Of a stretch of DNA of 13,622 nucleotides, positions 7,731-13,622 are shown one piece after another (the first letter of the stretch is position 1; each line of letters opens with the position of its first letter). The stretch spans positions 1-13,622 of the forward strand of contig JBJHCR010000177.1 of assembly GCA_050486105.1 (NCBI GenBank). The letters run 5' to 3'. This stretch comes from JAEXNA01 sp050486105. GTDB taxonomy: Bacteria > Vulcanimicrobiota > Xenobia > Xenobiales > JADMJV01. Below the pieces are notes generated by a model. It searched no databases and was not told where the DNA came from. It saw only the letters and a program-made list of their open reading frames with translations. A program made the position numbers and the translations under genes.

Positions 7731-7819
7731 CGGGCTACGCCCGTAGAAGCAGGACAATTCATGCTGATCCCTGCTGCAACCGGGTTGAGGCCGGGATTCG
7801 GACGACAACCCCGGGTTGC
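7731..7819 (-). promoter_or_regulatory. Structured 5' leader of the PASTA-rpe-pilT gene run
   Basis: Three hairpins lie in tandem in the presumed untranslated leader. Hairpin 1 pairs 7776-7787 with 7806-7819: 12 bp (GCAACC/GGTTGC plus GGGTTG/CAACCC), a two-base bulge and an 18-nt loop. Hairpin 2 is AGCAGG (7748-7753) with CCTGCT (7770-7775). Hairpin 3 is CGGGC-TAC-GCCCG (7731-7743 on the + strand). They lie between the promoter-like site and the SD (7702-7707). I could not match them to a riboswitch or T-box consensus I know. A cis-regulatory or autoregulatory role is inferred. Confidence 0.45.
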
Positions 7820-7830
7820 CTCCCAAGGTA

Positions 7831-7860
7831 AGATAAGCAGTTGTACCTCTAGAAAGTCAA
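7831..7860 (-). promoter_or_regulatory. Sigma70-like promoter for the minus-strand gene run
   Basis: On the - strand, TTGACT (7860-7855) is followed after 18 bp by TTATCT (7836-7831). The expected start is near 7823-7825, at the GGGAGG just before the leader hairpins, giving a leader of about 130 nt. The -35 box matches 5 of 6 consensus bases and the -10 box 4 of 6. Confidence 0.5.
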
Positions 7861-7906
7861 TGGTTTGGGAACAGTTTAAGGTCAGGCTGGTGAATATAGG
7901 AGGTTT

Positions 7907-7984
7907 ATGCAAGGCATTTTCCCCGGGTCCGCTGAAATAGCAGAAGGAGGCGCAGAGGCCACGATGGAATGTGCCTTCAGATAG
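7907..7984 (+). CDS. Possible 25-codon leader ORF
   Basis: A short frame, starting MQGIFPGSAEIAEGG, opens with ATG preceded by AGGAGG (7898-7903). The spacing is only three bases, shorter than usual. It ends with TAG 74 bp before the TPR gene. It resembles no known protein and could be chance; the strong SD is the only positive sign. If translated it might influence the hairpin at 8018-8040. Confidence 0.2.
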   Translation: MQGIFPGSAEIAEGGAEATMECAFR

Positions 7985-8017
7985 ATTTGACTTCCATCAT
8001 GTATGTTGGCAAAACTT

Positions 8018-8040
8018 CGAACAGGAGACGCCCCTGTTCG
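8018..8040 (+). promoter_or_regulatory. Leader hairpin before the TPR gene
   Basis: A perfect 8-bp stem, CGAACAGG (8018-8025) with CCTGTTCG (8033-8040), closes a 7-base loop. It ends two bases before the GGGAG SD (8043-8047) of the TPR gene. It may be a leader structure that affects translation or mRNA stability. A TTGACT at 7987-7992 could be a -35 box, but no convincing -10 box lies at the right distance. Confidence 0.35.
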
Positions 8041-8058
8041 TAGGGAGAGAGCTCTTCG

Positions 8059-10146
8059 ATGAAAAAGAAGATGGGACCAGGGGGACACAAACCCGAGCTG
8101 CCGGCTCGAGGTGGTGACCGCGGTGGCGCAGCCAGGGGCCTTACAAGAAAAGACGGTTTCTCGAAGTCTCAACCCCTGCGTCGAGATGATTTTGACAAGC
8201 CACTTTTCGGAGATGTTCCCGACGAAGAACTCGAAGATGCCCTTACCGAGTTAGAGAAGAGGCTTACCGCCGAACCTCTCGACCGTGAATTGCACATCCA
8301 AAAGTTTAAGTTGCTCCGAAAACTCGGAGAGCGCGGCAAGATGAGAGCTTCATTGCAATTTGCCGCCCGCGAACTGCAAGACCCCTTTTTCGGAGTCAAA
8401 CTCGCAGAGGCCTTAGAAGAAGAGGGTCGTTTTCAAGCCGCCTTGGAATGGCGTCGCTGGGTGATACAGTTCGACGCCGACGACCCCGACTCCGTACGTC
8501 GGTTGGCCGGAACGGCAGTGCGTGCCGGGGATTTCCAGACGGCTGAGCAATCGTACTCCAAGCTCATCGACCTCAGAAAAGACGAGGAAAACCCCCTGGG
8601 TGGCACTTTCTATGAGGAAATGTTGGGCAAGGGGTTCGACCCCAACAGGAGGCGGGAGCTTCAAAGAATCGGTCTACGACTTCTGGCCAAAGCCCTGGCT
8701 TTCCAAAGCAAGAGCGGAAATTTGCTCGAAGCAGCAGCCCGCCTGAGCTACCGGGTCCGAGATCTCGAAGCGGCAAAAGGGTTTTATGAAAGAGCCATAG
8801 CCACCAATCCGCATCATCGCAACACCAGAGAATGGAAATGGGAGTTGTTGCGGGTGCTGGCCGCCTCTGGGTTCCAACAGGCCTGGCGCGAAATGAATCA
8901 AATCTTCACTCGCGAATTGCAAGAGTATCTGCAAAATCATCGAGGAGACTCCCGAGCATGGACCATCCTCGCTCGGCAACAGATCCAGGGTGGCAGCTTC
9001 GAAGAAGCCATCGAGACTCTCAAGAGCGCCCTGCGCGCAGACAGCCGAAATGCTCAAGCCCTTTGGGAGCTTGGCCGTCTCTACGTCCGTATGGGTCGGT
9101 CCCAAGAGGCCATCGACTATTACTCTGAAATTATCTATGACCCGAATGAGAAGCGCTCGGTTCGGCGCGCCATTGAAAGAGCTCTGGCCGACCTCTACTT
9201 CAAGACGGGAAGATTTCGAGAGTCTCTGGAGATCTACCAGCGAGAACTCGAATCCAACCTGACCTTGATCGCTCCCATCTATGAAGCGGTAGAAGAGTTG
9301 GAGACCGCAGAGGATTTCTACCTCAAGTCGGTCATCCAGAGCCCCAGAGATGCCCGCTCTCATCTAGGAGTGGCTGAGTACTGGGTGCGCAGGGAACAGT
9401 GGGGAAAAGCCGCTGAATCTGCTCGCAAGGGCCTGGAGTGCACGTACGCCACCGAAGAGGTCCATTCCAATTTGGCCGTGGCGCTGGCCACCTCTCAGAT
9501 GAGAACCGGAGATATGGAAGGGGCTCTGCAAACAATCGAAGAGATCTGTCAGACCTATCCTGATTCCATCCATCAGACTTTTCGCAAGGTCAAATTGCTG
9601 GTCATGCTCAAGCGCAAAGATGAAGCTCTGGAACTCGCTGATGAAGTTCGGCGTTCGGCGCAGCACCAGACCGGCTGTGCCCCCGCCGAGTCATCACTTT
9701 GGAGCCTGTTGGGCGATTGTCATTCCCTGCTCGGAAATATCAAAGCGGCCGAAGAAGCCTACAGCAATGCGCTCCAATATGACTTTATGGATTCCATCGC
9801 CGTTCGTGGATTAGGCATCGTCGCAGAAAAGCAGCAGGACCACGCTAGGGCCCTAGAGATGTATCAGAGGTTTGTGCTTTTGGATCCGTTGAACCTAGCC
9901 ACTCCGGCGATTCGCCAGCGAGTGGAAGAGCTGATCGAAAAGGTCGGCCCTCAAGTCGCTCCAGAGCCGGTACCCGCCCCAAGCTTGGACACTGGAGGCC
10001 TAGGGGAAGCCCCGGCTATGGGGGGTGGTTCCGTCGCCGACCTACCCTCTCGAGAGCTTCCCGACCCTCCCGAAACCCCGGAAGCAGATCGGGAAGGGTG
10101 GCTTGGAGGCGGCGACGAGGACGATTGGTTCGAACCGGAGCGTTAG
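8059..10146 (+). CDS. Large soluble TPR-repeat protein
   Basis: A 695-residue protein built mostly of tetratricopeptide-like helical pairs. It has no signal peptide or membrane segment, so it is probably a cytosolic scaffold or adaptor. The N-terminus (1-45) is basic and Gly-rich. Repeat-like units are clear at about 112-170 (ALEEEGRFQAALEWRRWV, then AVRAGDFQTAEQSYSKLI), 226-250, 298-330, 334-362, 372-400, 433-462, 467-500, 545-575 and 578-612. The last 65 residues are proline/acid-rich and end GDEDDWFEPER, a possible partner-binding tail. The ATG at 8059 has GGAGAG nine bases upstream. It is divergent from the PASTA run and convergent with pta. I recognise no specific family; TPR proteins commonly assemble complexes in pilus, secretion or envelope systems. 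Confidence 0.85.
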   Translation: MKKKMGPGGHKPELPARGGDRGGAARGLTRKDGFSKSQPLRRDDFDKPLFGDVPDEELEDALTELEKRLTAEPLDRELHIQKFKLLRKLGERGKMRASLQFAARELQDPFFGVKLAEALEEEGRFQAALEWRRWVIQFDADDPDSVRRLAGTAVRAGDFQTAEQSYSKLIDLRKDEENPLGGTFYEEMLGKGFDPNRRRELQRIGLRLLAKALAFQSKSGNLLEAAARLSYRVRDLEAAKGFYERAIATNPHHRNTREWKWELLRVLAASGFQQAWREMNQIFTRELQEYLQNHRGDSRAWTILARQQIQGGSFEEAIETLKSALRADSRNAQALWELGRLYVRMGRSQEAIDYYSEIIYDPNEKRSVRRAIERALADLYFKTGRFRESLEIYQRELESNLTLIAPIYEAVEELETAEDFYLKSVIQSPRDARSHLGVAEYWVRREQWGKAAESARKGLECTYATEEVHSNLAVALATSQMRTGDMEGALQTIEEICQTYPDSIHQTFRKVKLLVMLKRKDEALELADEVRRSAQHQTGCAPAESSLWSLLGDCHSLLGNIKAAEEAYSNALQYDFMDSIAVRGLGIVAEKQQDHARALEMYQRFVLLDPLNLATPAIRQRVEELIEKVGPQVAPEPVPAPSLDTGGLGEAPAMGGGSVADLPSRELPDPPETPEADREGWLGGGDEDDWFEPER

Positions 10147-10352
10147 GTGCTCCGGGGCGTAAATACCATCACGGATTGAACCCCGGATGCACCGCATCCC
10201 CGGCGTCGGATTTCTTTGAAGTAGGCCCGCTACTTGGCGAGCATTGACATTCGCACCGTTCGAGAGCGTGGATCGCAAGCAGCACTGAGGGTGGTATAGA
10301 GGCTTGGGCGAGGGGGCGGAGAAACCACCCAGCGCCCCTGAACCGGGGCGCT
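10146..10352. other. Hairpin-dense region between convergent TPR and pta genes
   Basis: About 210 bp with no plausible gene but many exact inverted repeats. They are: (a) GGTGC-TCCGGGG (10146-10157) with CCCCGGA-T-GCACC (10181-10193), 12 bp with one bulge; (b) GGATGC-ACC-GCATCC (10185-10199), which shares bases with (a) and so excludes it; (c) AAGTAG (10219-10224) with CTACTT (10230-10235); (d) GGGTGGT (10289-10295) with ACCACCC (10324-10330); (e) AGCGCCCC (10331-10338) with GGGGCGCT (10345-10352). Loop bases ATACCATC (10162-10169) could also pair with GGTGGTAT (10290-10297). A consensus TTGACA occurs at 10244-10249 without a good -10 box. It could be a structured non-coding RNA or a complex double terminator. 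I could not match it to RNase P, tmRNA, 6S or SRP RNA by eye. Confidence 0.45.
10331..10352 (-). terminator. Candidate terminator hairpin of pta
   Basis: The perfect 8-bp GC-rich stem AGCGCCCC/GGGGCGCT with a 6-base loop lies eight bases past the pta stop. The bases that follow on the - strand (GGGTGGTTTCT) contain only a short T stretch, so intrinsic termination would be weak. Confidence 0.4.
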
Positions 10353-10360
10353 AACGGCGC

Positions 10361-11377
10361 TCACCGCTGAGCGACTTGGAGTGCCGTGACCACAGCGGTA
10401 TCCACGATGTCGGTAGCCTTACATCCCCGCGAGAGATCGTTGGACGGAAACTCCAATCCTTGGAGCACCGGACCAATAGCGCTATAGCCGCCAAGCCTTT
10501 CCGCCAATTTGTAGCCGATATTTCCAGACTGAAGGTCCGGGAAGACCAAGACGTTGGCTCTTCCGGCCACTTTCGAGCCAGGGGCCTTCTTTTCCGCAAC
10601 CCCCGGAATCAAAGCGGCATCGAGTTGGAGTTCTCCATCGACAGCCAAATCGGGATTTCGAACCGTCAGAGTCTCCAAGGCCTTGGTCACCTTGTCGACC
10701 AACTTGTGCTTGGCGCTTCCTTTGGTGGAAAAGCTTAACAGAGCGACCCTAGGTTCGGCCTGCAGAAATTGGCGACAACTCTGAGCCGTGGTCAAGGCAA
10801 TCTCCACCAGTTGTTCCGAAGTGGGTTCGATCACCACTCCACAGTCGGCAAACAGCATCGCCCCCTTCTCTCCGAAGGGACTGCCCGGTCTCTCCATCAA
10901 GAAGAACGACGACACCGTTTTCAAGCCTGGTTTTAAACCGAGGCACAGTAGGGCAGCCCGAACGGTGTGGGCGGTCGTATTCGTTGCTCCCGCTACGGTC
11001 CCGTGGGCACGGCCGCTTCGCACCATCATATTGGCAAAGTACAAGGGGTCGCCGAGGGCAGCGTTGGCTTCATCTAAAGTTAGCCCTTTATGCCGACGAA
11101 GCTCAAAGTATTCTTGGACATAGCGATCTCGCTCCGCATCGGTCTCGAGATCTACGATGGAAATATCCCCCCAGACCCAGCCCCCTTGCTGAACTCGCTC
11201 GGAAATCTCGCTGGCTTTTCCAATGAGGATGATCTCCGCCAGCCCCTGCCGTGTCAACAAGCTTGCAGCTTCAAGGGTGCGGTCATCTTGAGATTCTGGC
11301 AAGACTATTCTTCGCTTCAGAGAAGCCGCCCGGGCTCTGAGTTGTTCCATCATGGATAATGCCGATTGGTTAGTCAT
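10361..11377 (-). CDS. pta: Phosphate acetyltransferase
   Basis: Catalyses acetyl-CoA plus phosphate to acetyl phosphate plus CoA, the first step of acetate formation or the reverse in acetate use; cytosolic. The 338-residue product is the short, single-domain type without the regulatory N-terminus of E. coli Pta. Family motifs are visible: KRRIVLPES near the start, GRAHGTVAGATNTTAHTVRAAL, FADCGVVIEPTSEQLVEIAL, LSFSTKGSAKHKLVDKV, VDGELQLDAALIPGVA and GRANVLVFPDLQSGNIGYK. I choose the ATG at 11377. The open frame reaches a GTG at 11485 that would overlap the divergent NHL gene and adds non-family residues. No strong SD precedes 11377; internal ATGs at 11356 and 11353 are alternatives, also without an SD. 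No acetate kinase gene is in the window. Confidence 0.94.
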   Translation of the reverse strand: MTNQSALSMMEQLRARAASLKRRIVLPESQDDRTLEAASLLTRQGLAEIILIGKASEISERVQQGGWVWGDISIVDLETDAERDRYVQEYFELRRHKGLTLDEANAALGDPLYFANMMVRSGRAHGTVAGATNTTAHTVRAALLCLGLKPGLKTVSSFFLMERPGSPFGEKGAMLFADCGVVIEPTSEQLVEIALTTAQSCRQFLQAEPRVALLSFSTKGSAKHKLVDKVTKALETLTVRNPDLAVDGELQLDAALIPGVAEKKAPGSKVAGRANVLVFPDLQSGNIGYKLAERLGGYSAIGPVLQGLEFPSNDLSRGCKATDIVDTAVVTALQVAQR

Positions 11378-11455
11378 AGAAGGACCAATTTGTGAGGAGG
11401 TTTTGAAAAGCCTGCCACAAAAGTCGGTCCGTATAGTCGACCTTTCGGAGAAATA
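11378..11455. promoter_or_regulatory. Divergent promoter region between pta and the NHL gene
   Basis: A 78-bp divergent spacer. On the + strand a -10-like TATAGT (11432-11437) sits just ahead of the SD GGAG (11447-11450), implying a very short leader, but no good -35 box lies 16-18 bp upstream. On the - strand the same bases include CTATAC, a poor -10. Promoters must lie here or inside the flanking genes; exact positions are uncertain. Confidence 0.3.
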
Positions 11456-12718
11456 TTGGAGACAAAATTGTTCAAATTGCCCCACCTCTCGCTCTTGCTA
11501 CTGTTGACCCTTTTGATGAGCGTCCCGAGCCTGTCTCAGGTCAGCGAACCCGACAAGCCCTCCGAAGGGGTTCAAAGTCAGCAAGAAGACCCAGATCAAA
11601 GAGTTCCCGAAGAGCCCAAGGCCGAAGTTCCGGCCGAGCCGGAATCCGGTCCGAGCTCCGAGACTCCGACCACCGAAGCAGCCGAACCGGGTACCGAAAG
11701 CGAAGAAGAGCCAGCCAAAGGAGTCGATGAGAGTATCGAAGACCTTTTCGGTCCGGATCTTCCGAGCAGAGGCCAGTCCGACTCCAAGGACCTCCAGCCC
11801 GAAAAACCGGAGGGACCTCAGGAACCGGTGCTCTACATCTCCGACACGGACAACGGTCGCATCGTCATCATGATGGGCATGGAGGGCGATGGGTACTCGA
11901 GCTTGGGGCTTCCCGGCTATGGACTCGGTAGATTCCTTCGACCCAAACAGGTTTGGGTCGATTATGCCGGCCGACTGCACATCGCTGACAGCGGAAACAA
12001 CCGCGTAGTCCGAATCGATCAAGCCACGGTTGAGAACCGACCCTCTTGGAATGAAGTCGATGGCCTCTCAGATCCCCACGGAGTGGCAGTAGACGGTTTC
12101 GGGGTCTATATCTCGGACACCAAAGCCGACCGGATCGTGGTCTACGACGAACTGTTGGACAACGCCAAGGTTCGGGAGGAAATCACCCATCCCCAGATGC
12201 GCAAGCCGACCTCTCTTTGGATCGATCAGCATGGAGCCCTCTACATCTGTGCCGGAGAAGACCCTCCCGGTGGCAAATTGTTTAAGACGTGGATGGAAAA
12301 GGAACGCAGGCGATGGAGTATCTATGAAGGTGAAAACCTCAGCGGTTCGAGATTTCTTCCCACTTCCGTCATCACTACTGCAGACGGCCTAGTTATCCTC
12401 GACTACAGCGGGCAAAGGGTCATCACCATGCGTGATATGACCGGGAATCGGTTGAAGGAGCACCGTTTTCGGCTCGACCCAAGAACACGTCTGCGCCGTC
12501 CTACAGGGCTGGGTCTCAGCAATGACGGACGAATATTTCTCACGGACAGTGGAAACGACAGAATCCTAGAGATCGACAAGAATGGTCAGGTAAAAGGGGC
12601 CTTCGTTGAATATGGAGGCGACCCAAACACCCTTCTCAGCAACCCCACTTCGGTGTTCATTTACAGCCCTGCCCCTCCGCCGGTCAAGAAGGACGATGAT
12701 GATGACGAAGAGGAATAA
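11456..12718 (+). CDS. Secreted NHL-repeat beta-propeller protein
   Basis: A 420-residue exported protein. A signal peptide (1 to about 28; the hydrophobic core LSLLLLLTLLMSVPS is clear) is followed by a Pro/Glu-rich linker (about 29-120). A beta-propeller (about 123-405) then carries NHL-type strand motifs: YISDTDNGRIVIM, HIADSGNNRVVRID, YISDTKADRIVVYD, LVILDYSGQRVITM and FLTDSGNDRILEID, about six blades with two divergent ones. The tail is five Asp and three Glu. NHL propellers usually mediate protein or ligand binding, and no catalytic site is evident. The start is TTG at 11456 with GGAG five bases upstream and the signal peptide directly after; no ATG lies nearby in frame. Its last 17 bases overlap the next gene, so the two are probably co-expressed. 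Confidence 0.83.
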   Translation: METKLFKLPHLSLLLLLTLLMSVPSLSQVSEPDKPSEGVQSQQEDPDQRVPEEPKAEVPAEPESGPSSETPTTEAAEPGTESEEEPAKGVDESIEDLFGPDLPSRGQSDSKDLQPEKPEGPQEPVLYISDTDNGRIVIMMGMEGDGYSSLGLPGYGLGRFLRPKQVWVDYAGRLHIADSGNNRVVRIDQATVENRPSWNEVDGLSDPHGVAVDGFGVYISDTKADRIVVYDELLDNAKVREEITHPQMRKPTSLWIDQHGALYICAGEDPPGGKLFKTWMEKERRRWSIYEGENLSGSRFLPTSVITTADGLVILDYSGQRVITMRDMTGNRLKEHRFRLDPRTRLRRPTGLGLSNDGRIFLTDSGNDRILEIDKNGQVKGAFVEYGGDPNTLLSNPTSVFIYSPAPPPVKKDDDDDEEE

Positions 12719-12971
12719 AGACGATTCTTCTTTGGAAGGAGAGCGTCCGACCTCAACTCCACCGACCTGGGGTGAATTAGGGGAAGGATTTGAGGCCTTA
12801 GGCCGAGTTGGCTTGGCTATGGCAGTGGGATTCTCGGCTGCTGGAGTCTTTTGCAAGGCCGTAGAACAAGGGCGGATAAAACTTCCCTCCATGGCCAGCC
12901 TACTGCTCCCGCCCCCCGATCGCAAGACCGGACGTCGGCAAGAAGTCGACAGCCTAGAAGGTCCAAACTAG
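12702..12971 (+). CDS. Small protein with one predicted membrane segment
   Basis: An 89-residue protein I do not recognise. A charged N-terminus (MTKRNKDDSSLEGE) is followed by one hydrophobic stretch (RVGLAMAVGFSAAGVFC) and a Pro/Arg-rich polar tail. By layout it faintly recalls AtpZ/AtpI-like assembly proteins, but there is only one hydrophobic segment and I would not assign that. Three consecutive in-frame ATGs (12696, 12699, 12702) lie within the Asp/Glu codons of the NHL gene. AAGGA (12689-12693) is eight bases before the third, so I choose that one. The frame stays open upstream but only as a shadow of NHL codons. The 17-base overlap with the NHL gene suggests coupling. It ends 11 bp from the convergent AAA+ gene. 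Confidence 0.6.
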   Translation: MTKRNKDDSSLEGERPTSTPPTWGELGEGFEALGRVGLAMAVGFSAAGVFCKAVEQGRIKLPSMASLLLPPPDRKTGRRQEVDSLEGPN

Positions 12972-12982
12972 GACCAAGGCGA

Positions 12983-13622
12983 TCACACTTCGAGTCGAGA
13001 AAGCCGGAAGGCCCCATCTTCGGCATCCAAATTGTAGGCTTCTCCACTCTTGAGCCTTCCTCGGAGCATTTCTTGAGCCAATAGGTTTTCCACCGACCTC
13101 AAGAAGGTCCGCCTCAGGGCATCAGGAGTGGGAGCACTCTCCTGAAGAAGGGCCTCCACCACCAGAGGGCTGACCTGCAAATGAATGGAGCGTCGCTGCC
13201 AAAGCTTTTGCTCCAATTCCCGTGACCAGCGAGCCAAAAGCTGACGATGCTCTGCTTCCTCAAGGGGAGCAAAAATAACCACATCATCAGCCTTCTCGGT
13301 CAGCCCCCCTCCCAAGACCTGTTCGAGCTCCGGCAACAGGTCTTGCTCCATCTTCTCAAGATCGAGAGAGTCTCTCGAGGATAATCGAAATCCCACGGGA
13401 TTGGTTCGCTCCAGCAATTCATGATCGACGCTGACAGACAGCACAATGACGTGGTCTCGGAACGAAACCCTCTGTCCAGATCCGTCGGTGACAAAGCCCC
13501 TGCCGAGTATCTGACTCACTTTGGCCAGAGCCCGAGGATGAGCCCTCTCGATGTTCTCCAAGAAGAAGATGGAATAGGGATACTCTAGCGCCAATCCGGT
13601 GAGCAGCCCGAAAGGTTCATCT
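12983..13622 (-). CDS. Degenerate Clp/HSP100-type AAA+ protein (C-terminal part, cut by window edge)
   Basis: The last 212 residues of a protein similar to the second AAA+ domain of ClpB/ClpC; the frame is open to the window end and the Walker A region lies outside. [15 protein letters not shown] aligns with the Clp Walker B [35 protein letters not shown] aligns with [32 protein letters not shown] aligns with NRIDEVVVFHPL, and [18 protein letters not shown] with GARPLKRAIQQQIENPLAQ. Key residues differ: Walker B Asp-Glu is Glu-Asn, sensor-1 Asn is Ser, the arginine finger is Lys, and the sensor-2 Arg is Asp. ATP hydrolysis by this domain is therefore doubtful, and it may be a structural or regulatory partner of an active Clp protein. 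The TTG at 13594 is internal, not the start. It converges on the small membrane-protein gene 11 bp away. Confidence 0.8.
   Translation of the reverse strand, partial: [212 protein letters not shown]

Noticed and set aside
7695..7826. 44-residue N-terminal extension of the five-PASTA protein
   Set aside because: The extension is Arg/Pro/Gly-rich with no family similarity and lies over the leader hairpins. The GTG at 7694 has an ideal SD and leads directly into a basic-plus-hydrophobic anchor.
7731..7830. tRNA, SRP RNA or a known riboswitch in the PASTA leader
   Set aside because: No cloverleaf, no proper T-arm (the bases TCCGAATCC lack a matching stem), no SRP GGAAGGAAGC-type loop, and no consensus core of c-di-GMP, ydaO, TPP or fluoride riboswitches.
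8674..9363. 229-codon open frame on the minus strand inside the TPR gene
   Set aside because: Antisense shadow. The + strand frame has coherent TPR repeats, while this one shows no motif and no SD.
10170..10200. T-arm-like GGGTTCAATCC on the minus strand, suggesting a tRNA or tmRNA end
   Set aside because: Only the loop looks right. The flanking five bases do not pair, and there is no acceptor stem or CCA.
11378..11485. Longer pta starting at the GTG at 11485
   Set aside because: It would overlap the start of the divergent NHL gene and add residues not typical of Pta.
11498..12022. 174-codon minus-strand frame inside the NHL gene
   Set aside because: Mirror of the Pro/Glu linker and first blades; low-complexity composition with no domain or SD.
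12606..12701. Longer start for the 89-residue membrane protein
   Set aside because: The extra residues are the +1-frame reading of conserved NHL blade codons. The SD supports the ATG at 12702.
1..13622. CRISPR array, insertion sequence or prophage
   Set aside because: No direct-repeat array, transposase, integrase or terminal inverted repeats were seen; codon style looks uniform across the genes.

Overview
The window holds 12 protein-coding genes (two cut by the window edges) and two RNA-structured intergenic regions. It reads as ordinary bacterial chromosome. GTG and TTG starts are frequent, Shine-Dalgarno (SD) sites are clear in several places, and spacing is tight. A lipobox lipoprotein, a PilT/PilU-type motor ATPase and secreted NHL and PASTA proteins suggest a pilus-bearing, probably diderm bacterium. 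PASTA genes beside rpe occur in several deep-branching phyla (Acidobacteriota or deltaproteobacteria-like lineages are possible), but I cannot assign a phylum. No mobile element, CRISPR array, tRNA or rRNA was seen.

Left part (1-7860). A 5'-truncated HD-domain phosphohydrolase on the + strand converges on a seven-gene run on the - strand. In transcription order the run is: five-PASTA membrane protein, two-PASTA membrane protein, rpe, unknown lipoprotein, PilT/PilU-like ATPase, nicotinamidase-like hydrolase, dCTP deaminase. Most junctions are 0-16 bp or overlap (one ATGA overlap, one TAG-ATG abutment); two gaps are 71 and 62 bp. A promoter-like site near 7831-7860 is followed by a leader of about 130 nt with three hairpins. 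The run mixes envelope functions (PASTA, lipoprotein, pilus motor) with metabolic enzymes (pentose phosphate, NAD salvage, pyrimidine dNTP).

Middle (7861-10360). A divergent spacer carries a leader hairpin and a possible 25-codon ORF. It precedes a 695-residue soluble TPR protein. Between that gene and the convergent pta lie about 210 bp dense in perfect hairpins. At least two of these are mutually exclusive, which suggests a structured RNA or a complex bidirectional terminator.

Right part (10361-13622). Phosphate acetyltransferase (pta, - strand) diverges from a secreted NHL beta-propeller protein that starts with TTG. The NHL gene overlaps an 89-codon single-membrane-segment protein. Converging on that pair is the C-terminal part of a Clp/HSP100-like AAA+ protein. 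Its Walker B, sensor-1, arginine-finger and sensor-2 positions all appear substituted, so it looks like a pseudo-ATPase. This is the most unusual protein in the window.
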